A program made the translations under genes and the position numbers. Below, piece after piece: positions 36,578 through 45,031 of a stretch of 64,000 bases of DNA. Position 1 is the stretch's first letter. Every line of letters starts with the position of its first letter. The stretch spans positions 3,408,511-3,472,510 of the forward strand of contig NZ_JAGYPJ010000001.1 of the NCBI RefSeq assembly GCF_018343695.1, written 5' to 3'. Under the pieces are notes generated by a model. It ran no database searches. It was not told the origin of the DNA and was given only the letters and a program-made list of their open reading frames with translations. The stretch is from Lederbergia citrisecunda (GTDB lineage Bacteria; Bacillota; Bacilli; Bacillales; Bacillaceae_C).

Positions 36578-36980
36578 ATCCTCATTTTACATAGACATAC
36601 TAATTGGGGCATGATATATAATATTTTTCCCATGTATTAATAACTTTTATATTCCCGAAAAATACTGAAAATTCCTTTTTGTTTCTTGCAAAAACTGTAA
36701 CTTTTTTTATTTCTCATGCCTAACATCCTTCTAGGTAGGTCATCCAATATTCGATGATGGTACGGGTGTCCTGCCGCATTTTAAAAGGAAGGAACTAACG
36801 TGATCCTTCATTTCTCCTTTTATCACGGCATTTATATTGATTTGGCGTCAAATGATATAATTTTCATGTGAAACTGTAAGACTATTAAACTTATCATCAT
36901 TAACCAATAGATATACCTTCTGGAATAGGGGGTTTTCTAATATGTATATCAATGATTGAAATTACAACCAGCTATAATAA
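36578..36980. other. Intergenic, nothing recognised
   Basis: About 400 AT-rich bases. I see no coding region. A terminator at 36993 closes this stretch on the plus strand, so a short plus-strand transcript may start here. Confidence 0.4.
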
Positions 36981-36992
36981 TTCAAATAATGT

Positions 36993-37031
36993 AGGCTATC
37001 GAAATTATGATTACATTCGATAGCCTTTTTA
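36993..37031 (+). terminator. Orphan terminator
   Basis: Perfect 11-bp stem AGGCTATCGAA (36993-37003) with TTCGATAGCCT (37016-37026), then TTTTT. No plus-strand gene lies upstream for over 1 kb, so it may end a small RNA or be left from a lost gene. Confidence 0.75.
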
Positions 37032-37953
37032 CTTATGCTCGATAACATTGGGGTTTGGCTCCAAGTCATCCTAGTAGTCAGCGAACAACGCAAACGATTG
37101 GCGGTCAGGCACCATTATTCAGAATTTAACAGACGAACGGAACCATTTTCTTTTCCCGCAGCACTCAATACTTTGTTTTGATTATTTTCCACTTGTAAGA
37201 CTTACATTCATTTTGACGTACATACTGCATATCCCCAGAAATATTGGTCTTGAGAGGAATTATTTTTTACATAAAATCCCCATCCTTCTATTTCACCTGC
37301 ACCAGGAAAACTACTAATAATTTCGACAGCTGGATAACTAGTATTCGAATATCCACCGGAAATTACTTGTTCACCCTTATCACATAAAACCCAGTAATAA
37401 CTAGAATGATTATTGGAAGCCCTAATATTGTTTTCATGTTTAATAAACTTTGGAGAAGAGGCTGTTCCCGGGGGCCCTTGAGGCCCTGGATCTCCTTTAT
37501 CTCCTTTGGATCCTTGAGGCCCTACAGCCCCAGTTGCACCTTTTTCACCTATGGGTCCCTGAGGTCCTGCAGCCCCAGTTGCACCTTTATCTCCTTTGGA
37601 TCCCTGAGGTCCTGCAGCTCCAGTTGCACCTTTGTCCCCCTTCGCTCCTTTATCTCCTTTGTTACCCTTCGGTCCTTGGATATTCAAAGTAATCTTCTTC
37701 TCATCTTTTTTGGGCGCTTCTCCTACATGTAACAGTCGAACAGAACCATTTTCTTTTACGGCGACACTTAATGTTTTGTTTTTACTAATGAAATTAAAAT
37801 TAGAAGCCGCAACGGTTACGGCAACGCCAGAAATGAAAAAAAGCACTGTAATAATTAAACTGTACCCTATAGAGTAGACACTAAAAAAGGTCTGCCCTAT
37901 AGGGTACTTTTTTGTATAATGAACAAAATGTGGAATCGGAGAAAAATAAAATG

Positions 37954-38370
37954 ACAAAAAAACACTTTTCAGAGAAAGAAATAAAATTACTTTCTAATAA
38001 TCCATATGCTAAATCTGTTAGTTCAAAGGGTATTACTTATTCAGATGAATTTAAAAGAATATTGATAGCTGAAACAGAGAATGGCAAGACACCTAGACAG
38101 GTTTTTGAAGATCATGGTTTTGACGTTGAACTGATTGGAATAGTCAGAGTTCATAAGGCTGCCTATAGATGGAGAAAAGCATTTAAAGAATCTGGGGTAT
38201 TTGGTCTTCAGGATGCACGTACAACGAATTCTGGGAGACCGTCTGAAAAGGAACTTTCACTAGAAGAAAAAAATGCAAAGTTAGAGGCTCAGATTCACCT
38301 TCTTCGTGCGGAGAACGAGTTGTTAAAAAAGCTAGACATGATGGAAAGGGGAGTGAAGATAAACAAGTAA
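37954..38370 (+). CDS. IS3 transposase OrfA
   Basis: A 138-residue DNA-binding part: a helix-turn-helix region from residue 20 (TYSDEFKRILIAETENGKTP), a second helical region (AAYRWRKAFKESGVFGLQ), and a leucine-zipper end (LEEKNAKLEAQIHLLRAENE). The start at 37954 is the ATG after GGAGAAAAATAAA. The slippery sequence A-AAA-AAG at 38325-38331 would let ribosomes shift by -1 into the catalytic frame. Confidence 0.88.
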   Translation, partial: TKKHFSEKEIKLLSNNPYAKSVSSKGITYSDEFKRILIAETENGKTPRQVFEDHGFDVELIGIVRVHKAAYRWRKAFKESGVFGLQDARTTNSGRPSEKELSLEEKNAKLEAQIHLLRAENELLKKLDMMERGVKINK

Positions 38371-39477
38371 AGGTTTCTGCTGAACAGAAGTTTCTTTTAA
38401 TTCACTCAGTGATTGAAGAGTACGAACTTAAAAATATGGTTGGTTATTTGTGCGAGCTTTCACAGGTTTCACGATCAGGTTACTATAAATATTTCTCTGT
38501 AGAATCAAAGGAAATAAGAAATCGACGAGAGAAGAAAGATTTAGTACTAAAAGATATTATTTTAAAGGCTTTTCATTATAAACGCCGTACTAAAGGCGCC
38601 CGACAGATTAAAATGACCTTAGAAAAGCAGTTTAATATTACATACAACTTAAAGCTAATACGAAGAATCATGAGGAAATATAATATTGTATGTCCTATTA
38701 GAAGAGCTAATCCTTATAAGAAAATGTTAAAGGCTACCCAGGAACACTCCATATTGCCCAATTTACTAAATAGAGAGTTCAAACAAGATATTCCAGGTAA
38801 AGTGCTGCTTACAGACATCACTTATCTTTATTATGGAAAGAATCAAAAGGCTTATTTATCCACTATTTTAGACGGGTCAACGAATGAAATAGTGGCCTAT
38901 AACGTATCCGATAAACTTACATTGGATCTAGCTACGGATACATTAGTAAAGTTAAAAAATAATAGAAAAATAGAGTTTGCTGAAGGAGCTTTTATTCATT
39001 CGGATCAGGGCGGACATTACACTAGTCCTACTTTTCAAAAACAAGTTAAGCAACTGGGGCTAAAGCAATCGATGTCAAGAAGGGGAAACTGTTGGGATAA
39101 TGCACCACAAGAATCTTTTTTTGGACATCTTAAGGATGAAGCTACTATAAAGACATGTAGTTCTTTAGATGAACTTAAAAAGGAAATAAGAAGTTATATG
39201 ACTTATCACAATAATTTTAGGGGATCTGCGTAAAATCTTGTGTAAGTAGTATTCTATAATCTTCGCAAGGCAAGAAATAATAGGTATGAAAAAATACAAT
39301 CTGGCAAAACTATTATTGCCTTTTACCATAAAACAGGATAGGGCAATGCAGAAGTGCAACCCGAGCGATTTTATGGTTTTTACACTAAAACGGACGGACT
39401 TGATCTGTCCGTTTTTTCATCCGTTTTAGGGAAAACAAATGCGTTAAACTTCAGGGGTTTGGGGACAGAGTCCCCAA

Positions 39478-40677
39478 TTATGATGTTTGATTTAAAATCT
39501 CAAGTTGGCTCAAGATTATATCCCAATTACGATAACGCATCTTCCATTTTTTTGTAATATTTTGAGATGCCAAATAGAGCATTTTCCTTAAGCTATCATC
39601 ATTAGGGAAAATGGATTTTGTTTTGGTCACTTTTCTAAATTGACGATGTAACCCTTCTATTACATTCGTAGTATATATTATTTTCCTAATTTCGGGCGGA
39701 TATGCAAAAAAGGTAGCTAAAATATCCCAATTTTCTTCCCATGATTTAACTGCAGTTGGATACTCTTTACCCCATTTTTCTTTAAATTCTTTGAGCCTTT
39801 CCATACCCGATTCTTCGTTAATTGAAGTATAGATTAGCTTTAAATCAGCGACAAATTCCTTTAAGTGTTTATAAGAAACATATTTAGTACTTGAACGTAT
39901 CTGGTGAATGATACAACGTTGAATTCCAGCGAAAGGATACACGGCTTGTATGGCTTCTCTGAATCCTGTAAGCCCATCTACACAGAAAAGATTAACCGTT
40001 TTAACGCCTCTCGTTTTCAAATCGTTCAACACACCTAACCAAAACTTACTACTTTCATTTCCCCCAACCCAGATGCCTAATATTTCTTTATAACCTTCAT
40101 TGTTAATACCCAATACCACATAGGCCGCCTTCGAGACAATTTGGTGATTATCCCGAATTTTATAATGAATGGCATCCATGAAAATAAAAGGATAATAGGC
40201 TTCAAGTGGACGGCTTTGCCACTCATTTACTTGTGGCATAATCTTTTCGCTAATCTTACTAACTAGCTCTGAGGAAATCTCAATATTATAGAGATCCTTG
40301 ACTTGTTCCTTGATATCTCTGGTAGACATACCATGTGCGTAAAGAGAAAGAATTTTCTCTTCCAGCCCGTCCACATTTCTTTGGTATTTATCCAAAATTT
40401 GTGGCTCATACGAGCCATTTCTATCTCTAGGAACGTTTATTTCAACTTCGCCAAATTGCGTTTTTAGTTTCCGTTTTGTTGAACCATTTCGATAGTTATT
40501 AGGTCCATCACTCCGACGTTGGTGCTTTTCATAACCCAACTGCTCATCAATTTCGCATTTGAGCACTTCCTCCAAGACATTGGAAAACATCTCCTTGATC
40601 GTTTCCATAATTTGATCGGTACTAGTGAACTTTTGTTCCTTTACCATTTCTTTGATTAATTCCTTTGGTAATTTCAT
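39478..40677 (-). CDS. IS256-family (mutator type) transposase
   Basis: A 399-residue DDE transposase, apparently complete. CEIDEQLGYEKHQR and the N-terminal helices are typical; PFIFMDAIHYKIRD holds the first aspartate, FCVDGLTGFREAIQAVYP the second, and TTNVIEGLHRQFRK the glutamate; HQIRSS follows the CIIHQ motif. AAGGAGGAT lies nine bases before the ATG but inside a stem-loop. The gene looks intact, so this element may be the active one of the nested pair. Confidence 0.95.
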   Translation of the reverse strand: MKLPKELIKEMVKEQKFTSTDQIMETIKEMFSNVLEEVLKCEIDEQLGYEKHQRRSDGPNNYRNGSTKRKLKTQFGEVEINVPRDRNGSYEPQILDKYQRNVDGLEEKILSLYAHGMSTRDIKEQVKDLYNIEISSELVSKISEKIMPQVNEWQSRPLEAYYPFIFMDAIHYKIRDNHQIVSKAAYVVLGINNEGYKEILGIWVGGNESSKFWLGVLNDLKTRGVKTVNLFCVDGLTGFREAIQAVYPFAGIQRCIIHQIRSSTKYVSYKHLKEFVADLKLIYTSINEESGMERLKEFKEKWGKEYPTAVKSWEENWDILATFFAYPPEIRKIIYTTNVIEGLHRQFRKVTKTKSIFPNDDSLRKMLYLASQNITKKWKMRYRNWDIILSQLEILNQTS

Positions 40678-40684
40678 GACGAAA

Positions 40685-40732
40685 AATCCTCCTTGGCAAA
40701 ATTAGTTATCCTAATTCTCGCCAAGGAGGATT
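40685..40732 (-). promoter_or_regulatory. Stem-loop hiding the transposase ribosome binding site
   Basis: A perfect 13-bp inverted repeat: arms 40685-40697 and 40720-40732 (AATCCTCCTTGGC), with an inner AATTAG/CTAATT stem. On the minus strand the downstream arm contains AAGGAGGAT, the ribosome binding site of the transposase at 40677. A transcript entering from outside would fold and block translation; a promoter within the loop or stem would avoid it. Confidence 0.8.
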
Positions 40733-41035
40733 GATTTGAAACCTATTTACACAACTTTTTCCGCACCGTCATTTTAGGTATCAATGGAATTTAAAGAAGA
40801 TGACTCCTGTTGAATACAGAAATCATCTTCTCCAAGTTGCATAACCTTTTTCTAATGTCCTTTACAAAGGGTACAGTTTAAATTGACACTGCCACCGATC
40901 TTTTTATCAATAAAATCACCTCTTAACTTTGTGAAATGACACTAGGACTAAAGATATAACTCTAATGACTTGGACCATGAAACAAAAACTTGCATTAAGA
41001 ATAAAAGCTTGGATGCCCCGTCTAAAGAAGAGGTT

Positions 41036-41066
41036 CCTTTTACTGAGGGCATGGCCCAGTAAAAGG
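41036..41066 (+). terminator. Hairpin, possible weak terminator
   Basis: CCTTTTACTG (41036-41045) pairs perfectly with CAGTAAAAGG (41057-41066), with more pairing inside, then GCAGTTTTAA. The T run is short. No plus-strand gene precedes it. The stretch 40911-41113 otherwise contains the promoter region of the split collagen-like gene. Confidence 0.45.
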
Positions 41067-41113
41067 GCAGTTTTAATGTTTATAGTTGTTGCCTACTAAC
41101 GAGACTACGTCTT

Positions 41114-41182
41114 CTTGCATAAACCTTCCTCCTCCATCAGATCATTTTGTTACACATATATAGGAGTACAAATTTAAGATTA
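41114..41182 (-). repeat. Leader-like duplicate, copy B
   Basis: Similar to 36105-36170. On the minus strand a strong GGAGGAGGAAGG site is followed by ATG (MQEDVVSLVGNNYKH) and a stop after 15 codons. Both copies keep the site and the first three codons MQE, so the downstream genes have been lost or cut. Confidence 0.55.
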
Positions 41183-41680
41183 ACAACAATCCAATTAGAA
41201 TTACTCAATAGTCCTTCCCTATTTTTCCAGCAAAAAATGTGTGTCGTTTTTGATAATGAAAAACCCATCGCTATAAAATGTTCTTTTAAATCAATCTTTT
41301 AATAACCAGCTATATTTGAGGAAATTAGATTAAAGGAGTTTATCTACAGACGACGAATATTTAAGTCAGGGAGAAGATATATAAATAAGGAGTTAATGGA
41401 TATGGAAGAGATCATACGAACGTGCAGGTTAATGAAAATAGAACAACTAACATCATCACCTGTTTTTTCATTCATATGCAGTTCGATTTGGAATTGACAC
41501 TTCAAAGGAAGTTAGGATTTTAAGGTCTGAACTTAAAGAAATTAAAATACAAATTAAAGAATAAAAAAAAGATAACATAGGTCATTTTCTTCTTAAACGG
41601 TCTGTTATCTGCAGTATGATTTTCCACCGTATTTAAAGGTTTTAATAGAATTATTAGTTCTTGAAGGGAGTAACACCGTC
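41183..41680. other. Intergenic with a possible relic
   Basis: A plus-strand frame reads SYAVRFGIDTSKEVRILRSE then LKEIKIQIKE with a stop near 41562, but an in-frame stop lies upstream and no start is found. On the minus strand a stem GATAACA...TGTTATC followed by TTTTTTTT (41564-41611) looks like a terminator with no gene before it. I do not recognise anything else. Confidence 0.35.
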
Positions 41681-41944
41681 ATGCAGCGGATAAAATTTAT
41701 GATAAAAGGGTTTCTGAATGAACCTTTGTGGTTCAAACTACTAATCTCTATAACTTTCCTTGCTTCAATTATTTTAAGCAGTTCATTTTTTTCAAATCAT
41801 TATTTGCAAAGTTGCTCCAAATTAGCAGCGGCAATCTTTTTTTGTGCTTATGGTATTAAAATGAGGAGGAGCTTTAGAACAGCTTTAATCTTATTTGCTT
41901 GTTCGGTTATATGTATTTATCTATCTGTCATCGCTATATATTAG
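41681..41944 (+). CDS. Small membrane protein of unknown function
   Basis: An 87-residue protein with three hydrophobic segments (FKLLISITFLASIILSSSFF, LAAAIFFCAYGIKM, ALILFACSVICIYLSVIAIY). GAAGGGAG lies before the ATG at 41681, and an intrinsic terminator follows at 42018. Family not recognised. Confidence 0.6.
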   Translation: MQRIKFMIKGFLNEPLWFKLLISITFLASIILSSSFFSNHYLQSCSKLAAAIFFCAYGIKMRRSFRTALILFACSVICIYLSVIAIY

Positions 41945-42017
41945 TTTTTGTTTGGTACAAACCGTGCTGACCTTATTGTTGAACTAGAAGAGAACGAAAT
42001 AGAATTCCTTATATGGT

Positions 42018-42050
42018 AATAACTCTCCGAATTGGAGTGTTATTTTTTTT
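42018..42050 (+). terminator. Terminator after the 87-residue membrane protein
   Basis: AATAACTCTCC (42018-42028) pairs with GGAGTGTTATT (42034-42044), one mismatch, then TTTTTTT. A 92-codon minus-strand frame overlaps it and is not accepted as a gene. Confidence 0.8.
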
Positions 42051-42365
42051 ATCCATCAATTCATCTGTTTGCACTTGGTGATCGCTACGCCAGTACTTGC
42101 CCAGAAAAGAGCGCAACTGTTGAATAATGAATCCCAATTGCTCATAACCACTAATTGAGAAATGATAGTAGTAATTGAAAGTATAAATTTTACCACCAAA
42201 ACAATTTATACCACCATTTTTCAATTCCCCACTATATGAAAGACACAGTATCTTATAGCCATAATTACTACAGGTATCAATTTTCAATGCTAATTCAATA
42301 AATCATCATAAAGTTGAGTGGATTTGTTGACAAAAAATTATTTCTATATAACAATAGATATATAA

Positions 42366-42380
42366 TTAGAATTATTATAG
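42366..42380 (+). promoter_or_regulatory. Candidate PerR box of the ahpCF operon
   Basis: TTAGAATTATTATAG matches the PerR consensus TTATAATNATTATAA at 12 of 14 defined positions, 112 bases before ahpC. A TTGTTGACA stretch lies just upstream as a likely -35 region. Peroxide-dependent derepression by PerR is the rule for ahpC in Bacillus; binding here is inferred. Confidence 0.65.
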
Positions 42381-42491
42381 TTAGATAATAATAGTTAACG
42401 GCGAATTAATATTATTGTAGTTTAAGCTACATGTCCTAAACGATCTAACTATCTATTAGTTCTAAAAAACACATCAGGAGGAAGATTCATT

Positions 42492-43061
42492 ATGTCTCTA
42501 ATCGGAAAAGAAATACTACCATTTAAAGCTTCAGCTTACGATGCAGGAAGCGGTGACTTTATCCAGGTTACCCACGAAAGCTTGAAAGGACAGTGGAGTG
42601 TTGTTTGCTTTTATCCAGCAGACTTTACATTCGTTTGCCCTACTGAGCTTGAGGACCTTCAAAATCAATACGCAACTCTTAAAAGCCTTGGAGTTGAAGT
42701 TTTCTCCGTTTCAACGGATACTCATTTTACTCATAAAGCATGGCACGATCACTCAGATGCTATTAGCAAAATCGAATATGTTATGATTGGTGACCCTTCA
42801 CAAACTATTTCTCGCAACTTCGACGTTCTGGACGAAGAAGAAGGACTTGCACAACGTGGTACATTCATCATTGATCCAGACGGAGTAGTACAAGCGGCTG
42901 AAATCAATGCAGACGGCATCGGACGTGATGCAAGTATTCTAGTTAACAAAATTAAAGCAGCACAATATGTCCGCAACAATCCAGGTGAAGTTTGCCCAGC
43001 AAAATGGCAAGAAGGATCCGAAACACTTAAGCCAAGCCTAGACCTTGTTGGAAAAATATAA
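42492..43061 (+). CDS. ahpC: Alkyl hydroperoxide reductase AhpC (2-Cys peroxiredoxin)
   Basis: Cytoplasmic peroxidase of 189 residues reducing hydrogen peroxide and organic hydroperoxides. The peroxidatic cysteine is Cys49 in [10 protein letters not shown], and the resolving one is Cys168 in [14 protein letters not shown] lies before the ATG. It is followed after 12 bases by ahpF, which reduces it with NADH. The leader has a candidate PerR box. Confidence 0.97.
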   Translation: MSLIGKEILPFKASAYDAGSGDFIQVTHESLKGQWSVVCFYPADFTFVCPTELEDLQNQYATLKSLGVEVFSVSTDTHFTHKAWHDHSDAISKIEYVMIGDPSQTISRNFDVLDEEEGLAQRGTFIIDPDGVVQAAEINADGIGRDASILVNKIKAAQYVRNNPGEVCPAKWQEGSETLKPSLDLVGKI

Positions 43062-43073
43062 GGAGTGCGATCC

Positions 43074-44603
43074 ATGTTACTAGATGCAGATATAAAAGCA
43101 CAATTAGCCCAATATCTTCAAATGATGGAGGGCGATGTGCTACTAAAAGTTAGTGCCGGTTCCGATAAGGTATCTCGCGACATGGTGGCTCTAGTGGACG
43201 AATTGGCCACCATGTCATCCATTATTAAAGTTGAGAACACACAGTTAGAGAGAACACCGAGCTTTAGTGTAAATCGTATCGGCGAAGACACTGGGATCAC
43301 TTTTGCTGGTATCCCACTTGGACACGAATTTACTTCATTAGTGCTCGCTCTTTTACAAGTAAGCGGAAGGGCTCCGAAAGTCGATCAGAGAGTCATTGAT
43401 CAAATTAAAAGCATTGAGGGAGAATTCCGTTTTGAATCCTACATTAGCTTAAGTTGTCAAAACTGTCCTGATGTTGTACAAGCACTAAACTTGATGAGTG
43501 TTCTTAACCCAGGTATTTCGCATACAATGATTGATGGTGCGGCTTTTAAAGAAGAGGTTGAAAGTAAAGACATCATGGCGGTACCGACTGTGTTCCTAAA
43601 CGGAGAGTCTTTCTCTAGCGGCCGTATGTCACTGGAAGAATTACTCGGCAAGATGGGTAGTGCTCCTGATGCATCAGAATTCGCAGATAAAGATCCATTT
43701 GATGTCCTTGTAGTTGGAGGCGGACCAGCTGGAGCAAGTGCAGCAATCTATGCAGCACGTAAAGGAATTCGTACAGGTATTGTGGCTGAACGCTTTGGTG
43801 GTCAAATTTTGGACACAGCAGCTATTGAAAACTTCATCAGTGTAAAACACACTGAAGGTCCGAAACTCGCTGCAAGTCTTGAGGAACATGTGAAAGAATA
43901 CAACGTTGATGTGATGAATTTACAGCGTGCCAAACGTTTAGAAAAGAAGGACTTCATCGAAATTGAACTGGAAAACGGTGCTGTTCTAAAGAGCAAAACC
44001 GTCATCCTTTCAACAGGGGCTCGTTGGCGTAATGTTGGTGTACCTGGTGAAGCTGAATTTAAAAACAAAGGTGTCGCTTACTGCCCTCACTGTGATGGTC
44101 CGTTGTTTGAAGGAAAACACGTAGCCGTTATTGGCGGCGGTAATTCCGGTATTGAGGCAGCAATTGATCTCGCAGGAATTGTGAAACATGTAACAGTTCT
44201 TGAATTTATGCCAGAATTGAAAGCTGATTCTGTACTACAAGATCGCCTTTACAGCCTGCCTAATGTAACGGTTCTAAAGAATGTTCAAACAAAAGAAATT
44301 ACCGGAACCGACAAAGTAAACGGTATTACCTACGTTGATCGTGATACAGGCGCAGAACATCATATTGAATTAGCAGGCGTATTTGTGCAGATTGGCCTTG
44401 TTCCAAATACGGAATGGCTAGGAGAAACGATTGATCGTACTAGAATGGGTGAGATCGTTGTAGACAAGCGCGGAGCTACTACCATCCCTGGTATATTTGC
44501 AGCAGGCGACTGTACAGATAGCGCATATAAACAAATAATCATTTCAATGGGCTCTGGTGCTACTGCAGCTCTAGGTGCATTTGATTATCTTATTCGAAAT
44601 TAA
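43074..44603 (+). CDS. ahpF: Alkyl hydroperoxide reductase subunit F (NADH:peroxiredoxin reductase)
   Basis: A 509-residue flavoprotein that passes electrons from NADH to AhpC. The N-terminal tandem thioredoxin-like domain has SLSCQNCPD with the CxxC disulfide; from residue 210 the thioredoxin-reductase-like part has [17 protein letters not shown] (FAD), [10 protein letters not shown] (redox CxxC), [15 protein letters not shown] (NADH) and [10 protein letters not shown]. The ATG at 43074 has AAGGAG nine bases upstream; a GTG at 43065 overlaps the site and is rejected. Confidence 0.97.
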   Translation: MLLDADIKAQLAQYLQMMEGDVLLKVSAGSDKVSRDMVALVDELATMSSIIKVENTQLERTPSFSVNRIGEDTGITFAGIPLGHEFTSLVLALLQVSGRAPKVDQRVIDQIKSIEGEFRFESYISLSCQNCPDVVQALNLMSVLNPGISHTMIDGAAFKEEVESKDIMAVPTVFLNGESFSSGRMSLEELLGKMGSAPDASEFADKDPFDVLVVGGGPAGASAAIYAARKGIRTGIVAERFGGQILDTAAIENFISVKHTEGPKLAASLEEHVKEYNVDVMNLQRAKRLEKKDFIEIELENGAVLKSKTVILSTGARWRNVGVPGEAEFKNKGVAYCPHCDGPLFEGKHVAVIGGGNSGIEAAIDLAGIVKHVTVLEFMPELKADSVLQDRLYSLPNVTVLKNVQTKEITGTDKVNGITYVDRDTGAEHHIELAGVFVQIGLVPNTEWLGETIDRTRMGEIVVDKRGATTIPGIFAAGDCTDSAYKQIIISMGSGATAALGAFDYLIRN

Positions 44604-44607
44604 TTTA

Positions 44608-44729
44608 GAAAAGCGCAAGGCGCCCGCCTATCGGCGACAAGCAAATGTTCTGAGACGCAAAAAGTCGTTCTTTGACTTTTAGCGGCTCAGGTTATTTGAC
44701 CTCGAGCCGATGGTGCCTGAAGCTAGACA
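44608..44729. repeat. REP-like palindromic element
   Basis: About 120 bases after ahpF, richer in GC than its surroundings, beginning GAAAAGCGCAAGGCGCC and ending GGTGCCTGAAGCTAGACA, so AGGCGCC and GGTGCCT are an outer inverted pair. Inside, AAAAAGTC and GACTTTT with GAG.CGC / AGCGGCTC form a strong hairpin. From memory, similar GC-rich elements with this beginning and GCTGGACA-like ends are scattered in Bacillaceae genomes; only one copy is in the window. Confidence 0.6.
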
Positions 44730-44790
44730 GCAAAAGCCTTAGTTAAAAATTTCAAACTTAAAAAAACTTATACTTTCTTAACTTAGAATA

Positions 44791-44831
44791 AATTGAGCCT
44801 CTTGTATGTTAAACAAGGGGCTCAATTTTTT
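44791..44831 (+). terminator. Terminator of the ahpCF operon
   Basis: ATTGAGCC.CTTGT pairs with ACAAG.GGCTCAAT (44792-44826), followed by TTTTT. Confidence 0.85.
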
Positions 44832-45031
44832 AGCTGTTGCTTAACAAATTTTAATAACTTAAAAGAATTGAAGTGCCAGTAACAACCGCAATCTTATTAA
44901 AATATCACCTTCTGCAAAAAGTAATATTACATTTATCAATGTTGAAACGATAAATAATGATTCATTTTCATAGAAAATTATGCAGTTCGCGAACAGTTTT
45001 AGGAACTGACCGCTAACATATTTTCACTATA

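Larger units (their letters stand above)
39222..40770 (-). mobile_element. IS256-family insertion sequence
   Basis: 1549 bp, inserted in the IS3 OrfB, with an 8-bp target duplication ATTTTAGG (39214-39221 and 40771-40778). The ends match in register: left GGATCTGCGTAAAATCTTGT and right (reversed) GACGGTGCGGAAAAAGTTGT, both going on into GTAA.TAG. It encodes one complete transposase on the minus strand. The 39222-39477 side also has a terminator-like stem (AACGGAC/GTCCGTT followed by TTTTTT near 39413). Confidence 0.93.
38326..40844 (+). pseudogene. IS3 transposase OrfB (DDE catalytic part), broken by IS256 insertion
   Basis: In the -1 frame the protein continues ARHDGKGSEDKQVKVSAEQK and holds the DDE residues: TDITYLYY, HSDQGGHYTS and PQESFFGHLKDE. 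At 39221 the inner element enters; the frame picks up GSA and stops at 39233. The missing end, YQWNLKKMTPVEYRNHLLQV, resumes at 40779 and stops at 40844. All catalytic residues are before the break, but loss of the last 24 residues probably inactivates it. Confidence 0.88.
37859..40877 (+). mobile_element. IS3-family insertion sequence (interrupted by an IS256-family element)
   Basis: The ends are ACTGTACCCTATAG at left and, reversed, ACTGTACCCTTTG at right, with TTAA target copies at 37855-37858 and 40878-40881. Without the inner element and its duplicated target the length is about 1.46 kb, normal for IS3. It has two overlapping frames with a slippery A-run. The left end has a long palindrome (CCCTATAG.GTAGAC / GTCT..CCTATAGGG) followed by TTTTTT, a terminator that would shield the element from outside transcription. 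Confidence 0.9.
37208..40910 (-). pseudogene. Collagen-like protein gene split by an insertion sequence
   Basis: The main part (37208-37854) encodes LIITVLFFISGVAVTVAASN, a membrane or signal segment, then about 26 Gly-X-Y triplets (GPKGNKGDKGAKGDKGATG...GPPGTA) and a globular end of about 75 residues (YYWVLCDKGEQVISGGYSN). The first codons lie beyond the insertion: TTG at 40908-40910 after AAGAGGTGA gives MIKKIGGSVN. Joining the parts across the TTAA target restores ...GSVNLIITVLFF. Collagen-like proteins of this kind are often exosporium or surface filaments. The copy is broken as it stands; a later start inside the element could only give a variant N terminus. Confidence 0.85.

Noticed and set aside
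37406-37877. Three plus-strand ORFs opposite the collagen-like gene
   Set aside because: They are mirror frames produced by the Gly-X-Y codon pattern of the minus-strand gene.
36105-41182. Composite transposon bounded by the two similar leaders
   Set aside because: The copies are direct, short and diverged, with no transposase-type ends or target duplication.
42009-42287. 92-codon minus-strand ORF
   Set aside because: It runs across an intrinsic terminator of the plus-strand gene, has no good ribosome binding site and no family resemblance.
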